From Occallatibacter sp. (GTDB lineage Bacteria; Acidobacteriota; Terriglobia; Terriglobales; Acidobacteriaceae): a stretch of 38,885 bases of DNA. The notes below the pieces were generated by a model that worked only from the letters and a program-made list of their open reading frames with translations, was not told the DNA's origin and made no database searches. The stretch is from positions 1 to 38,885 of the forward strand of contig JARLGE010000008.1 in assembly GCA_031296215.1 (NCBI GenBank), given 5' to 3'. Positions 9,420 to 17,501 of this stretch are shown one piece after another (the first letter of the stretch is position 1; each line of letters begins with the position of its first letter). A program made the position numbers and the translations under genes.

Positions 9420-10375
9420 CTGAGGGCATACCCGGCGTTGATCAGGGCTTAATCAGAGGTTCCTCTTCTAGTTGAAAGCTGTTTGTTCGGTAAACCCTAT
9501 CTCCCCGGCAGACCCTGCGCGGCCCCTGCCCCGTCTTCCTGATTTGCGAAAGGTCGGGCGCCAGTTCGTGCGGGATGGCTATTCCTATGGACGAGCCAGA
9601 ACCCATTCTGGCCGCGTTCCGTGGTTGCGAAGGCGGGCCGACTCGTGCCGCTTTCCCCTGAATGAGGGCTGCTTTGCCCTGTTTGCGGGCAGTTTTGCCC
9701 TTGATTTCACTACGCAAAGGGACTTAAGACGGTTCCGGGAGGGCGGCAGACTCCGGAGAAACTCGTTCTGAGCCGCAAGAAGTGTCAGGGCAGGACTCAA
9801 ACCGCCATTGAAAACATGTAACTTACTGATTCCCCAAGCTCCTGGAAGTCCCAAATATCCGGGATGCCCAACCCGGTAGCACAAATTAGCTCAAAATCCC
9901 GGAGCAGAAGCAGCTGAATGGATGGACCGAAACCTCCAATCAGCGACCACACAGACACTTCAGGTGGACTGGACCCAAGTTCCGAGACAGCACACCAGAG
10001 GCGCGCAGCTCAGCGCACTCCGTTGCAGATTATTTCCATCTCCCGGCGCACAATGGTTCCTGGAAGCCTGAACGGAACAGGGCCTTTTACTGTGAAAGGG
10101 CGTCCGGACCCCCACCCCTCCCTCCTTTTGTTGAAAACAGGACACTTAGCTGTTTGGGCCTCGCCTTTGTGAAGAAAACAAAGCAGTTACATTTAGCTTA
10201 AGGCTGCCAATCTGCGGGAGCCTCAGAAAAAATAAAGGACTTACGGGCAGCCAGACCGCGAACCGGGGTTGGATCCCGCCTCGGCGAAATCGACCGCGAA
10301 ACCGGCCAAACCACCCCGGAGAAGAAAAAGCCGCTCTTCCCAGAGCCGCAAAGGACAGGCGAGTTGTGGACCGCT
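9420..10375. other. About 950 bp without a convincing gene
   Basis: Short open frames exist on both strands (for example 9472-9771 plus, 9585-9884 minus, 9918-10172 plus, 10198-10395 minus). All overlap each other, lack recognisable domains and have biased low-complexity composition, so I do not call them. I see no tRNA or rRNA. The region probably carries the promoter for the permease run on its left side; the rest is unexplained. Confidence 0.5.
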
Positions 10376-10810
10376 TTAGGTCCCCGAGCTGCCAAATCCC
10401 CTATCGGCGCGGGCGGAGTCTTCCAGGCTGTCCACGGTTTCCACGGCGCCGGTGAGCACGGGGACGGGAATCATCTGGGCGATCTTTTCGCCGGTCTTGA
10501 GCTCGAAGGGGGCTTTGCCGAGATTCGTCATCAGGATGAGAATCTCGCCGCGGTAGCCGGCATCGATGACGCCGGCGGTGGTGGCTATCCCCTTTGCCGC
10601 CATGGAGGAGCGGTCGCGCACCAGGAGGCCGAGCGGGACGCCGGTGGCCGGATGGCGCGCCTCGGCCGCGATGCCGGTGCGCACCCTGACGGTGGCGTGG
10701 GGCGTCAGCACCACACCCTCAAGAGCGAAAAGATCGTATCCGAGGTCTTCGCCGGGGTGGGCTACGACGGGGGCGCGGGCGCACGGGTCCAGCAATTTTA
10801 CGCGCAGCAT
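10376..10810 (-). CDS. dut: Deoxyuridine 5'-triphosphate nucleotidohydrolase (dUTPase)
   Basis: This 144-residue protein is a trimeric dUTPase, which hydrolyses dUTP to dUMP and pyrophosphate, keeping uracil out of DNA and feeding dTMP synthesis. All five family motifs are present: EDLGYDLFA (1), RDRSSMAAKGI (2), GVIDAGYRGEI (3, with the catalytic Asp and the substrate-binding Tyr), GEKIAQMIPVPV (4), and C-terminal RADRGFGSSGT (5, the P-loop-like arm that closes over the nucleotide). Length is normal. The 106-residue gene upstream on the same strand ends 56 bp before the dut start, so the two may be co-transcribed. Confidence 0.97.
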   Translation of the reverse strand: MLRVKLLDPCARAPVVAHPGEDLGYDLFALEGVVLTPHATVRVRTGIAAEARHPATGVPLGLLVRDRSSMAAKGIATTAGVIDAGYRGEILILMTNLGKAPFELKTGEKIAQMIPVPVLTGAVETVDSLEDSARADRGFGSSGT

Positions 10811-10866
10811 GCAACTATTTTACGGCCTGTTTTCCGCTGTAGGGCAGACGGCGGCTCCAGGCCGTC

Positions 10867-11187
10867 CTATTCCGTGTCGGACTCGGAGGCATTCTCTGCC
10901 TCGCCCTCGACAGAGATGCGGAGCGACTTGAGGAAACTCAGATCGGTCTGCGTGAAGGGGCCGGCTTCGGCGTTCCCATCCGTACCTTCTGTTCCGGCGG
11001 GCGTGCCCTCAAACCTTTCCCTGACCGACACTTCGTTCAGCCCGATGGTCGCTTCCAGCATCAGCAGCACGTCGAAGCCGTGGCGGCGAATGTCCTGCAC
11101 CACCCCGGCGATCTGCTCGCTCTCAATCACCGACTCGTGGATCGCCTCTCCCAGTTGCTGAATCAACTCGCGCAGACGGGCTTTCAT
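10867..11187 (-). CDS. Hypothetical protein (106 aa)
   Basis: A good GGGAGG ribosome-binding site precedes the ATG. The N-terminal 60 residues look like two amphipathic helices (MKARLRELIQQLGEAIHESV and a following segment), ending LLMLEATIGLNEVSV. The C-terminal half is acidic and probably disordered until a short FLKSLRISVEG motif. I do not recognise the family. It lies directly upstream of dut on the same strand, and its own leader overlaps the alternating heptad array at 11202-11243. Confidence 0.7.
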   Translation of the reverse strand: MKARLRELIQQLGEAIHESVIESEQIAGVVQDIRRHGFDVLLMLEATIGLNEVSVRERFEGTPAGTEGTDGNAEAGPFTQTDLSFLKSLRISVEGEAENASESDTE

Positions 11188-11201
11188 AGGTACCTCCCAA
11201 C

Positions 11202-11243
11202 TTCCAAGATCGGCGTTCCTGGTTCGGCGTTCCCGGTTCGGCG
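11202..11243 (+). repeat. Alternating heptad array, locus E, left arm (14-bp period x 3)
   Basis: Six heptads alternating TTCCNNG-like and TTCGGCG units (TTCCAAG, ATCGGCG, TTCCTGG, TTCGGCG, TTCCCGG, TTCGGCG), giving a 14-bp higher-order period. It starts 15 bp upstream of the minus-strand gene ending at 10867. Confidence 0.8.
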
Positions 11244-11315
11244 GCCTGCGCCCGTTCGTAAAGCGCCGGTAGCTGTTCGCGATTCCTCTACCTTACTTGC
11301 AACGCAGCCGGAGAG

Positions 11316-11336
11316 CAACCGGGAACTGGGAGAACC
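11316..11336 (+). repeat. Heptad array, locus E, right arm (3 degenerate units)
   Basis: Three heptads CAACCGG, GAACTGG, GAGAACC. AACCGGGAAC (11317-11326) is the exact inverse complement of GTTCCCGGTT (11229-11238) in the left arm. This locus lies between divergent genes, unlike loci A to D. Confidence 0.5.
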
Positions 11337-11371
11337 ATCCGCGCCGGAGGAGCAAAGCACGTCCGCGCTGA

Positions 11372-11377
11372 TACCAT
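11372..11377 (+). promoter_or_regulatory. Possible -10 element TACCAT just upstream of a start codon
   Basis: TACCAT ends 9 bp before the ATG at 11387, and no clear ribosome-binding site lies at the usual distance. If it is a -10 box the transcript would be leaderless or nearly so. No good -35 can be assigned. Confidence 0.3.
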
Positions 11378-11386
11378 CAAAGCGAA

Positions 11387-11806
11387 ATGAAACCGCAATC
11401 CATCGGGCGAGCCCTTGGCATCGGGCTGCGCGTGGCCGGGCGCATCGCCGGCGAGCGCGTTGCGGCCCAAGCCCAGGCCGCCGCCAGCCCGCCGGCTGCT
11501 CCCGCTGTCCCCGGCCCCGCGCAAACACGGGCCGCCGGGCAGGTTGCCGGGCAGGCCACGCGCGGCGTTGCCGCCGGGGTGGGCGGCTTCCTGCGTCCCT
11601 TTCGCCGCGTGGGCGGAATCATCTGGCTTGAAGTCGTTGGGGTTTTCTTCTTTCTGCCGGTGGTGGTCTTCGGCCCCACAGTGTGGAAGACGCGCCTGAG
11701 CTGGGCGCACGGGCCCGACCACCGGACATTTCTGATCGCCGCTGGAATCGTGCTGCTGTTCCTTTACCTCAGCGTCTCGTCGTTCTGGCGGGCGCGGCGC
11801 AAATAG
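11387..11806 (+). CDS. Hypothetical membrane protein (139 aa)
   Basis: Residues 1-65 are Ala/Pro/Gly-rich and probably disordered. Two hydrophobic segments follow at about residues 78-98 (IIWLEVVGVFFFLPVVVFGP) and 113-131 (FLIAAGIVLLFLYLSVSSF), with a basic C-terminus RARRK. It is probably an inner-membrane protein with two helices. Family not recognised. It starts a plus-strand segment divergent from the dut pair. The frame is supported by continuous hydrophobic patterning and by the absence of a better frame opposite. Confidence 0.65.
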   Translation: MKPQSIGRALGIGLRVAGRIAGERVAAQAQAAASPPAAPAVPGPAQTRAAGQVAGQATRGVAAGVGGFLRPFRRVGGIIWLEVVGVFFFLPVVVFGPTVWKTRLSWAHGPDHRTFLIAAGIVLLFLYLSVSSFWRARRK

Positions 11807-11899
11807 GGGACCTCCGCAGGCCGGAGGTGAGCGCCCATCCTGCGGCGGCAATGAACTGCATTCCCAAGGCAAGCTGTCGCCCGCTTCGCGCGGCGCCCA

Positions 11900-12061
11900 T
11901 CAAACCCTGCGTCCATCCGCCGGCCGCGTCAGGTGCCAAACCGCCAGCGCCAGCGCCGCAGCCGCCAGGCCATAGGCCATCCAGGCGTGCGAGCCGGTAT
12001 GAATCTTCCATCCCTTCCAGAGGGCAAACCCCGCCGCCAGCAGCATGACAAACCCGCGCAC
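11900..12061 (-). CDS. Small membrane protein (53 aa)
   Basis: A short minus-strand frame starts at GTG 12061 (AAGGA about 9 bp upstream) and ends at TGA 11900. It encodes two hydrophobic segments separated by a charged turn: GFVMLLAAGFALWKGWK, then WMAYGLAAAALALAVWHL, ending TRPADGRRV. The pattern of two helices with Trp and Lys at the membrane edges argues for a real small membrane protein. A TTG four codons upstream is an alternative start. No family recognised. Confidence 0.45.
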   Translation of the reverse strand: MRGFVMLLAAGFALWKGWKIHTGSHAWMAYGLAAAALALAVWHLTRPADGRRV

Positions 12062-12144
12062 ATGATTCAATCCTTCGGTCCTCTCTGCTTCAGTTTAGTG
12101 CGGCGAAGAGCCGGGCCTGAAGGCCGCGCAAAGTCGCGCTCTTT

Positions 12145-12164
12145 CCGGGGGCAGAAGCCCCCGG
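12145..12164. repeat. Perfect GC-rich hairpin, REP-like
   Basis: CCGGGGGC-AGAA-GCCCCCGG is an 8-bp perfect stem with a four-base loop, in the 220-bp gap before gcvT. It resembles the short GC-rich intergenic palindrome at 9364 in kind but not in sequence. I see no glycine-riboswitch features around it. Confidence 0.5.
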
Positions 12165-12281
12165 CTCCCTCCGAAGCATGCGACCTGCGGCTCTCTAGCC
12201 GGACGCGGGGTGCTCCAAGCAGGCGGTTGACCCCGCAAGCGCTCACTCCCTATCGTAAGCACAGTACCAAAGGAGCACACC

Positions 12282-13475
12282 ATGACCACGCCCATCCCGC
12301 CCAGCGCAGCCGAACAGATTGCCGCTCCCGCAGCTTCCGAATTGAAGAAGACCGCCTTGAACGCCACACACCGCGCCCTGAAGGCCAAGATGGTGGACTT
12401 CGGCGGCTGGGACATGCCGGTCGAGTACCCTGGGCCCGGCGGCGGCCTGATGGCCGAGCATCTGGCCGTGCGCACCGGTGTCGGTCTGTTCGACGTGTCG
12501 CACATGGGCGAGATCCAGTTCCGGGGGCCGGGGGCGCTGGCCGCCGTGCAGCACATCACCATGAACGACGCCTCGCGATTGAAGGACGGCCAGGCACACT
12601 ACTCCGCGCTGCTCACGCCGGAGGGAACATTCGTCGACGACATTCTGGTCCATCGGCTCAGCCCCAACGACTATCTGCTGGTGGTGAACGCGGGCACCAA
12701 GGACAAGGATTACGCCTGGATTCGCCGCCAGGTGGGCAGCTTCCCATCCATCCACATCTCCGACTACTCGGCGTACTATTCGCAACTGGCGGTGCAGGGG
12801 CCGCGCGCGCTTGAAACCCTGAAGAAACTTACCCAAACCGACCTTGCGGCGATCAAGAACTATTGGTTCACTTTCGGTACGGTTGCGGGCGTGGCCAACG
12901 TGCTGATTGCCCGCACCGGCTACTCCGGCGAAGACGGCTTTGAAGTCTATCTCGCGGCCGACGAGGCGACCACGACCAAGGTATGGGAGGAGCTTCTGCG
13001 TGCGGGAGCGGAGTTCGGCATCCGGCCCTGCGGCCTGGGCGCGCGCAACACCCTGCGCCTGGAGGCCGGCATGGCCCTCTACGGGCACGAAATCTCCGAC
13101 ACGATCAACGTCTTCGAGGCCAATCTCGACCACTGGCTGAAGCTGGACAATGCGGAGAAGGGGGAGTTCATCGGCAGGAAGGCCCTGGCCGGCATCCGGG
13201 CGGCGGGCGGCCCGGCGCGCAAGCTGATTGCCCTGGAGATGGTGGAGCGGGGCATTGCCCGCGACGGGTACTCCGTGCTTTCACTGGACGGAAGCTCGAT
13301 CGGCGCAATCACCAGCGGGTCGCCGGCGCCCTTCCTCAAGACCAACATCGCCTTTGCGCTCGTTCCCAGTGCGGTGGCGCAATCAGGGGAAGACGTTCTG
13401 GTGCAGGTTCGCCCCACCCAAACCGCGCGCGCGAAACAGGTGCGGGCTCCTTTCTACAAGCGGCCCAAGCCTTAG
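12282..13475 (+). CDS. gcvT: Glycine cleavage system T protein (aminomethyltransferase)
   Basis: This 397-residue protein is the T protein, which transfers the aminomethyl carbon from the lipoylated H protein to tetrahydrofolate, releasing ammonia. Seen: KMVDFGGWDMPVEY near residue 36, LFDVSHMGE at about 69-77, FVDDILV at about 117-123 containing the conserved catalytic Asp, TGYSGEDGFE, GLGARNTLRLEAGM, and the C-terminal barrel ending RAPFYKRPKP. An AAAGGAG ribosome-binding site fixes the start. A roughly 20-residue Ala/Pro-rich N-terminal extension precedes the domain. The H and P subunits are not in this window, so the pathway genes are dispersed. Confidence 0.96.
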   Translation: MTTPIPPSAAEQIAAPAASELKKTALNATHRALKAKMVDFGGWDMPVEYPGPGGGLMAEHLAVRTGVGLFDVSHMGEIQFRGPGALAAVQHITMNDASRLKDGQAHYSALLTPEGTFVDDILVHRLSPNDYLLVVNAGTKDKDYAWIRRQVGSFPSIHISDYSAYYSQLAVQGPRALETLKKLTQTDLAAIKNYWFTFGTVAGVANVLIARTGYSGEDGFEVYLAADEATTTKVWEELLRAGAEFGIRPCGLGARNTLRLEAGMALYGHEISDTINVFEANLDHWLKLDNAEKGEFIGRKALAGIRAAGGPARKLIALEMVERGIARDGYSVLSLDGSSIGAITSGSPAPFLKTNIAFALVPSAVAQSGEDVLVQVRPTQTARAKQVRAPFYKRPKP

Positions 13476-13510
13476 CCCCGGCCAGCCGGTCCGCGATCCT
13501 CGATTCCTGC

Positions 13511-13534
13511 CCGAAAGAATCTTTGTTCTTTCGG
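13511..13534 (+). terminator. Hairpin between gcvT and the nitroreductase gene
   Basis: CCGAAAGAA and TTCTTTCGG form a 9-bp perfect stem with a six-base loop, 36 bp after the gcvT stop. There is no U-run after it, so it may be a weak terminator or an RNA-stabilising or processing hairpin rather than a strong stop. Confidence 0.45.
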
Positions 13535-13581
13535 TCTGAATCGAACTGGCAAACCCGATTCCGCTCAAGGAGCCTCTCCCC

Positions 13582-14202
13582 ATGACCCTGTCGATCGACG
13601 AAGTCAATCGCGTCAAGCTCGCCCCGCCCGTCGAGGGTGTTCTGCTGCTGTTTCACTCCCGCTGGAGCCCGCGCTCCTTCTCTGAGCGCGAGGTCAGCCC
13701 AGCAGACCTGGAGAAGGCCTTTGAAGCCGCCCGGTGGGCGGCGTCGTCTTCGAATGAGCAGCCTTGGCTGTTCCTGGCAGGCGCACGCAACTCCGACACG
13801 TACAACAAGATATTCTCCACGCTGGTGGGCTTCAACCAGACCTGGGCGGGCGCCGCGCCGGTCCTCATCCTGGGCGTGGCCAGCGCCAAATTCGCCCACA
13901 ACGGCCTTCCCAACGAGTACGCCCTCTACGACCTGGGCGCAGCAGCGTCTTACCTCACGCTGCAGGCCGCAGCCCTCGGCCTCGTCACCCACCAGATGGC
14001 CGGCTACAACCACGAAGCCGCCCGCCAGACCTTCGGAATCGCGGAGGATTACGTCCTCGGCTCCGTCATCGCCCTCGGCTATCAGGGTGAGCCCGCTGCC
14101 CTGGCCAACGAACAACTCCTCGGCCGCGAAGTTGCTCCCCGTCAGCGCAAGCCGCTGAAAGATTTTGTCCTCACCTCCTGGGGCGCCAACGAAGGCTCCT
14201 GA
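13582..14202 (+). CDS. Nitroreductase family protein
   Basis: This 206-residue FMN-binding nitroreductase-like oxidoreductase has HSRWSPRSFSEREVS at about residues 25-39, which supplies the phosphate-contacting Arg-Ser-Arg-type loop. It is followed by FEAARWAASSSNEQPW, another FMN-contact segment typical of the family. The central ALYDLGAAASYLTLQAAALGLVTHQMAG is the core helix region, and VIALGYQGEP is the usual C-terminal motif. Enzymes of this fold reduce nitro compounds, quinones or enones with NAD(P)H as homodimers; the real substrate cannot be told. CAAGGAG precedes the ATG. It may be read through from gcvT. Confidence 0.9.
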   Translation: MTLSIDEVNRVKLAPPVEGVLLLFHSRWSPRSFSEREVSPADLEKAFEAARWAASSSNEQPWLFLAGARNSDTYNKIFSTLVGFNQTWAGAAPVLILGVASAKFAHNGLPNEYALYDLGAAASYLTLQAAALGLVTHQMAGYNHEAARQTFGIAEDYVLGSVIALGYQGEPAALANEQLLGREVAPRQRKPLKDFVLTSWGANEGS

Positions 14203-14264
14203 GCCGCGGGCCGCACAACCGGCTCTCCAGGCTCGATTAAAGTGAAGGCTGGAGGAGACTCACC

Positions 14265-14957
14265 TTGCGCCGCACCGCCAGCCCACCCAGCAGTCCCCCC
14301 CCAGGACCCCGCCGCAAGCCGCCCCGCCGCAAGGCCCGGCGCAAGCCGTTCGCCTGGAAGCTTCGGCTCGCTTTGGCAGCCGCGGCAGCCGTGCTGGCCA
14401 TCCTGGCCTGGGCAGCCATCGCCCGCGGGCTTGCGCCCGCCGGGAACACCGCGCTCACCCGCTTCGACGCGATCGTCGTTCTCGGCAACCCGGCCGATGC
14501 GGACGGCAACCCCACCCCCACTCAACTGGCCCGCGTCACTGAGGCCGTGCGCGAGTACCAGCGTGGCGTTGCCCCGCGCCTTATCCTCAGCGGAGCCTCG
14601 GCCCACAACCGCTTTGTCGAAGCGGAGGTCATGGCCCGTTCCGCCGAGGCCCAGGGCATTCCCGCCTCTGCCATTGTGCTCGAAACGCAGTCCGAAGACA
14701 CCATCCAGAACGCTTGCTACTCGGTGCGGATCATGAAGGCCCAAGGCTGGCAATCGGCCGAGGTCGTCTCCAGCACCTCGCACCTGGAGCGGGCCGGGCT
14801 GATCTTCAGTTCGCTGCCCGTGGAGTGGCGCACCCATGCGGCTCCGCCAATCGAGCCGGAGTCGGCGGCTACCCAGATGGCCCTGGCGAGCGTCGAAGTC
14901 CTCAAGACTGCACGCTACCTGACCTGGGCGCGCTGGCGGGAGCAATGCGAGCCATAG
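14265..14957 (+). CDS. YdcF/ElyC-like DUF218 envelope protein
   Basis: This 230-residue protein starts with TTG, chosen because GGAGGAG lies 7 bp upstream. It has a very basic, Pro-rich N-terminal 35 residues, a membrane helix at about residues 37-58, and then the DUF218 fold: FDAIVVLGNPADADGN, RVTEAVREYQRGVAPRLILSGAS, EAEVMARSAEAQGIPASAIVLE, and DTIQNACYSVRIMKAQGW followed by SSTSHLERA. YdcF/ElyC/SanA-type proteins act at the cell envelope; ElyC affects lipid-carrier-dependent polymer synthesis in E. coli. A single N-terminal anchor with the domain outside the cytoplasm is expected. The precise role here is unknown. Confidence 0.85.
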   Translation: MRRTASPPSSPPPGPRRKPPRRKARRKPFAWKLRLALAAAAAVLAILAWAAIARGLAPAGNTALTRFDAIVVLGNPADADGNPTPTQLARVTEAVREYQRGVAPRLILSGASAHNRFVEAEVMARSAEAQGIPASAIVLETQSEDTIQNACYSVRIMKAQGWQSAEVVSSTSHLERAGLIFSSLPVEWRTHAAPPIEPESAATQMALASVEVLKTARYLTWARWREQCEP

Positions 14958-15034
14958 GGCCTGCTGAAGAAGATCGGCCCGTAAATGCGCCGGCTCGCGT
15001 TGTCCCACGCCGGTACGGTCCTGTAAGCTGGATA

Positions 15035-15754
15035 ATGATGCGTTTCCAAGCAAGATTTTTCTCCTCACTCCTGGCCGTCGCCGCCCTGGCCCTGTGCGCC
15101 GGAACCCGTGCACAGGCCCAGAGCACTGCCGCCCAGACCGCAGGCAACGGCACCTATGTTGTCGTCGACCCTCTGGCCGGCGTGCGCTATAACAACCGCT
15201 ACGACGTTTCACTCGGCATGGCCTACGACCACATGAAGGCCGGCCCCACGCTGCTACAGGGCTCGAACCTGGGCGGACTAGACATCAGCGGGACGTACTG
15301 GCTGACCAGGCATTGGGGCGTGGAGGCGAGCGGCCGCGGCTACCTGGGAACCAGCGGCGCGGGCATCAATCACGACGAACCGGGCGGGGGAGCGATCAAA
15401 GGGCCGTTCGTGTCGGAGTACTTCTTTGTCGGGGGCCCGGAGTGGCTGGGCCCGCACAACAAGCATGGAGCCCTCATCGCCCACGCACTGGTGGGCGGCG
15501 TCTACGGCAATTTTGAGAAGGACCTGCTGGGAAACCCGCCGTCGACGGTCGATTTCTATAACAACCAGGTTGCTCTTGCCGCCATCGTCGGCGGCCACAT
15601 GGACCTGAACCGGTCGGCGCACTGGGTTTTTCGCATCACGCCCGACGCCGTGATGACCCACTACGGAATCAACTACGCCCCCAACACCAAGCAATTCGAC
15701 GTGAACTTTGCCATCTCGGTGGGCGTGGAATACAAGTTCAAGAAGAAGCGCTGA
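15035..15754 (+). CDS. Outer membrane beta-barrel protein
   Basis: This 239-residue protein starts MMRFQARFFSSLLAVAALAL, a signal peptide with probable cleavage after an AQA-like site near residue 28. The open frame extends further upstream, but the double ATG with the signal peptide is the natural start. The mature part shows alternating aromatic/glycine beta-strand patterning (GVRYNNRYDVSLGMAYDHM, WGVEASGRGYLG) and ends in a strand GVEYKFKKKR. This suggests a small 8-stranded OmpA/OmpW-like barrel. It is predicted to sit in the outer membrane; no ligand can be inferred. A strong hairpin follows the stop. Confidence 0.8.
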   Translation: MMRFQARFFSSLLAVAALALCAGTRAQAQSTAAQTAGNGTYVVVDPLAGVRYNNRYDVSLGMAYDHMKAGPTLLQGSNLGGLDISGTYWLTRHWGVEASGRGYLGTSGAGINHDEPGGGAIKGPFVSEYFFVGGPEWLGPHNKHGALIAHALVGGVYGNFEKDLLGNPPSTVDFYNNQVALAAIVGGHMDLNRSAHWVFRITPDAVMTHYGINYAPNTKQFDVNFAISVGVEYKFKKKR

Positions 15755-15776
15755 AGCGGTCTCAAGACCAGGCAAG

Positions 15777-15810
15777 GCAAGAGCCATTCCCGGCCGGGGA
15801 TGGCTCTTGC
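15777..15810 (+). terminator. Terminator after outer membrane protein gene
   Basis: GCAAGAGCCAT pairs with ATGGCTCTTGC, extended inward by four GC or GU pairs around a GGCC loop, about 15 bp in all. It begins 22 bp after the stop. Only scattered T residues follow, so the efficiency is uncertain. Confidence 0.7.
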
Positions 15811-15958
15811 AGTCTGGAGTGTGTTATTCCTTTTCTGTCGATCGGGGAAAACGCCCCCCTCTGCCGCGGCAACCTCCCTTCAGGATTCGTCCCGGTGTTC
15901 GGGGCCGGAAAGAGACAGGCTGCCAAGTTCATCTGCGTGTGATATTCTCCACCGTTCA

Positions 15959-16001
15959 GGGACGGCGCTGTGAAAGATGCCGGCGGAAAAGACGCCGTCC
16001 C
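15959..16001 (+). promoter_or_regulatory. Leader hairpin upstream of glgC
   Basis: GGGACGGCG (15959-15967) and CGCCGTCCC (15993-16001) form a 9-bp perfect stem around a 25-base loop, about 70 bp before the glgC start. A second small perfect hairpin (GCCTTTC-A-GAAAGGC) lies at 16031-16045. They may shape the glgC leader; no riboswitch class is recognised. Confidence 0.4.
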
Positions 16002-16072
16002 CAACTGCGGAGCCTATGATTTCCAGGTAAGCCTTTCAGAAAGGCAAAAGAAAAAGGCAGGTTCGAGCAACC

Positions 16073-17326
16073 ATGAGAGACACACTTGGAGTACTGCTTG
16101 CCGGGGGTCAAGGGGAACGCCTCTTCCCCCTTACCCGCGATCGCGCCAAGCCGGCAGTTCCGTTTGGCGGACACTACCGGATCATCGACATCACCCTCTC
16201 CAACTGCATCAACTCGGGGCTGCGGAGGGTATACATACTCACCCAGTACAAGGCTCTCTCGCTCAACCGGCACATCCGCGAAGGCTGGACAGGGATCGTG
16301 GCCCAGGAGCTGGGCGAGTTCTTCGAGATTCTGCCGCCCATGCAGCGCACCGGCTCGGCCTGGTACATGGGGACCGCCGATGCAGTTTACCAGAACATCT
16401 ACTCGATCGGCAGCGAGCAGCCCAAGTACATGATCATTCTCCAGGGGGACGCCATCTACAAGATGGACTACAGCCGGATGCTGGCCTACCACGAGGAGAC
16501 CAAGGCCGAAATCACCCTGGCCACGCTGCCCATCGCGCCCGATGAGGTGAAGCGGTTCGGCGTCGTCGAAGTGGGCAAGGCCGGCGAAGTACTCGGCTTC
16601 CAGGAGAAGCCCGCGACGACCAGCATCCGCTCTCCCTTTAATCCCGGTTCCGTGGATGCGTCGATGGGCATCTATGTCTTCAATACGGAGATTCTGCTGA
16701 AGGCGCTGATCGCCGACGCCGAAGATCCCAACTCGAAGCACGACTTTGGCCACGACATTTTGCCCGGTCTGCTGGGCAAGAAGAAGATGATGGCCTACAA
16801 CTTCGTCGACGAGAACAAGCAACAGGCGCTCTACTGGCGCGATGTGGGCACGCTGGACTCCTACTACGACGCCAACCTGGACCTATGCTCGGTTTCGCCG
16901 ACCTTCAACCTCTACGACAAAAGCTGGCCCATTCGCACCCGCGTCCGCCAGTATCCGCCGGCCAAGTTCGTCTTCGGCGAGCCAGGCCGCACCGGCACGG
17001 CGGTCAACTCGGTGATTACCGCCGGCGTCATCATCTCCGGCGCCTCGGTCTCGAACTCCGTGCTCTCGCAGGATGTGCGCGTCAACTCCTACTCGGACGT
17101 GGACGCCAGCATTATCTTCTCGCACGTGAACATCGGGCGGCACTGCCGCATCCGGCGCGCCATCATCGACCGCGACGTCCACATTCCCGAAGGCACGGTA
17201 ATCGGCTACGACCCGGTGGAAGACAAGCGCCGCTACTTCGTCACCCCGTCGGGCCTGACGATTGTCACCCGCGACGCCTCGCTGTTTGAAAACCCGGTCG
17301 ACCCGGACTTCCTGCAACGCTACTAG
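16073..17326 (+). CDS. glgC: Glucose-1-phosphate adenylyltransferase (ADP-glucose pyrophosphorylase)
   Basis: This 417-residue enzyme makes ADP-glucose from ATP and glucose-1-phosphate, the committed step of glycogen synthesis. Seen: the nucleotide-binding LLAGGQGERLFPLTRDRAKPAVPFGG at the N-terminus, SNCINSGLRRVYILTQYKA, WYMGTADAVYQNI, the FQEKP substrate loop at about residue 180, SMGIYVF, WRDVGTLDSYYDANLDL, and a C-terminal left-handed beta-helix with VSNSVLSQDVRVNSYSDVDASI. Length and order match the family. It is flanked by a leader hairpin and a downstream terminator, so it is probably monocistronic. Glycogen synthase and branching enzyme are not in the window. Confidence 0.97.
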   Translation: MRDTLGVLLAGGQGERLFPLTRDRAKPAVPFGGHYRIIDITLSNCINSGLRRVYILTQYKALSLNRHIREGWTGIVAQELGEFFEILPPMQRTGSAWYMGTADAVYQNIYSIGSEQPKYMIILQGDAIYKMDYSRMLAYHEETKAEITLATLPIAPDEVKRFGVVEVGKAGEVLGFQEKPATTSIRSPFNPGSVDASMGIYVFNTEILLKALIADAEDPNSKHDFGHDILPGLLGKKKMMAYNFVDENKQQALYWRDVGTLDSYYDANLDLCSVSPTFNLYDKSWPIRTRVRQYPPAKFVFGEPGRTGTAVNSVITAGVIISGASVSNSVLSQDVRVNSYSDVDASIIFSHVNIGRHCRIRRAIIDRDVHIPEGTVIGYDPVEDKRRYFVTPSGLTIVTRDASLFENPVDPDFLQRY

Positions 17327-17353
17327 AGCCTGTTAACACTTATAAGGCGGCAG

Positions 17354-17396
17354 AAGCGCCTCGCCTGATTGACTTTCAATCCGGGAGGGCGCTTTT
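17354..17396 (+). terminator. Terminator after glgC
   Basis: AAGCGCCTC pairs with GAGGGCGCTT (one bulged G) across a 22-base loop, followed immediately by TT and then GTGG. It lies 28 bp after the glgC stop. Confidence 0.6.
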
Positions 17397-17474
17397 GTGG
17401 GCTCGGCATGGAGTTTTCCTCGCCTTGCACAAGGGTTGAGGGCAGGTTGGTCGGCGGGGCGGCTCCAGTTCCGG

Positions 17475-17480
17475 TACCAT
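17475..17480 (+). promoter_or_regulatory. Possible -10 element TACCAT before scpB
   Basis: TACCAT lies 21 bp before the scpB ATG at 17502, with a GAGGTG ribosome-binding site between them. A transcription start near 17487 would give a short leader. The -35 is not clear. Confidence 0.3.
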
Positions 17481-17501
17481 ACTTGAGGTGCCTATTGCCG
17501 A

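Noticed and set aside
9442..9884. Overlapping short frames (9442-9717 minus, 9472-9771 plus, 9585-9884 minus) considered as small genes.
   Set aside because: They overlap each other, lack ribosome-binding sites and recognisable domains, and have biased composition.
10198..10395. A 65-codon minus-strand frame downstream of dut.
   Set aside because: It overlaps the end of dut and has no family features or good start.
12062..12281. Gap upstream of gcvT considered as a glycine riboswitch.
   Set aside because: The conserved glycine-aptamer core is not recognisable; only a simple GC hairpin is present.
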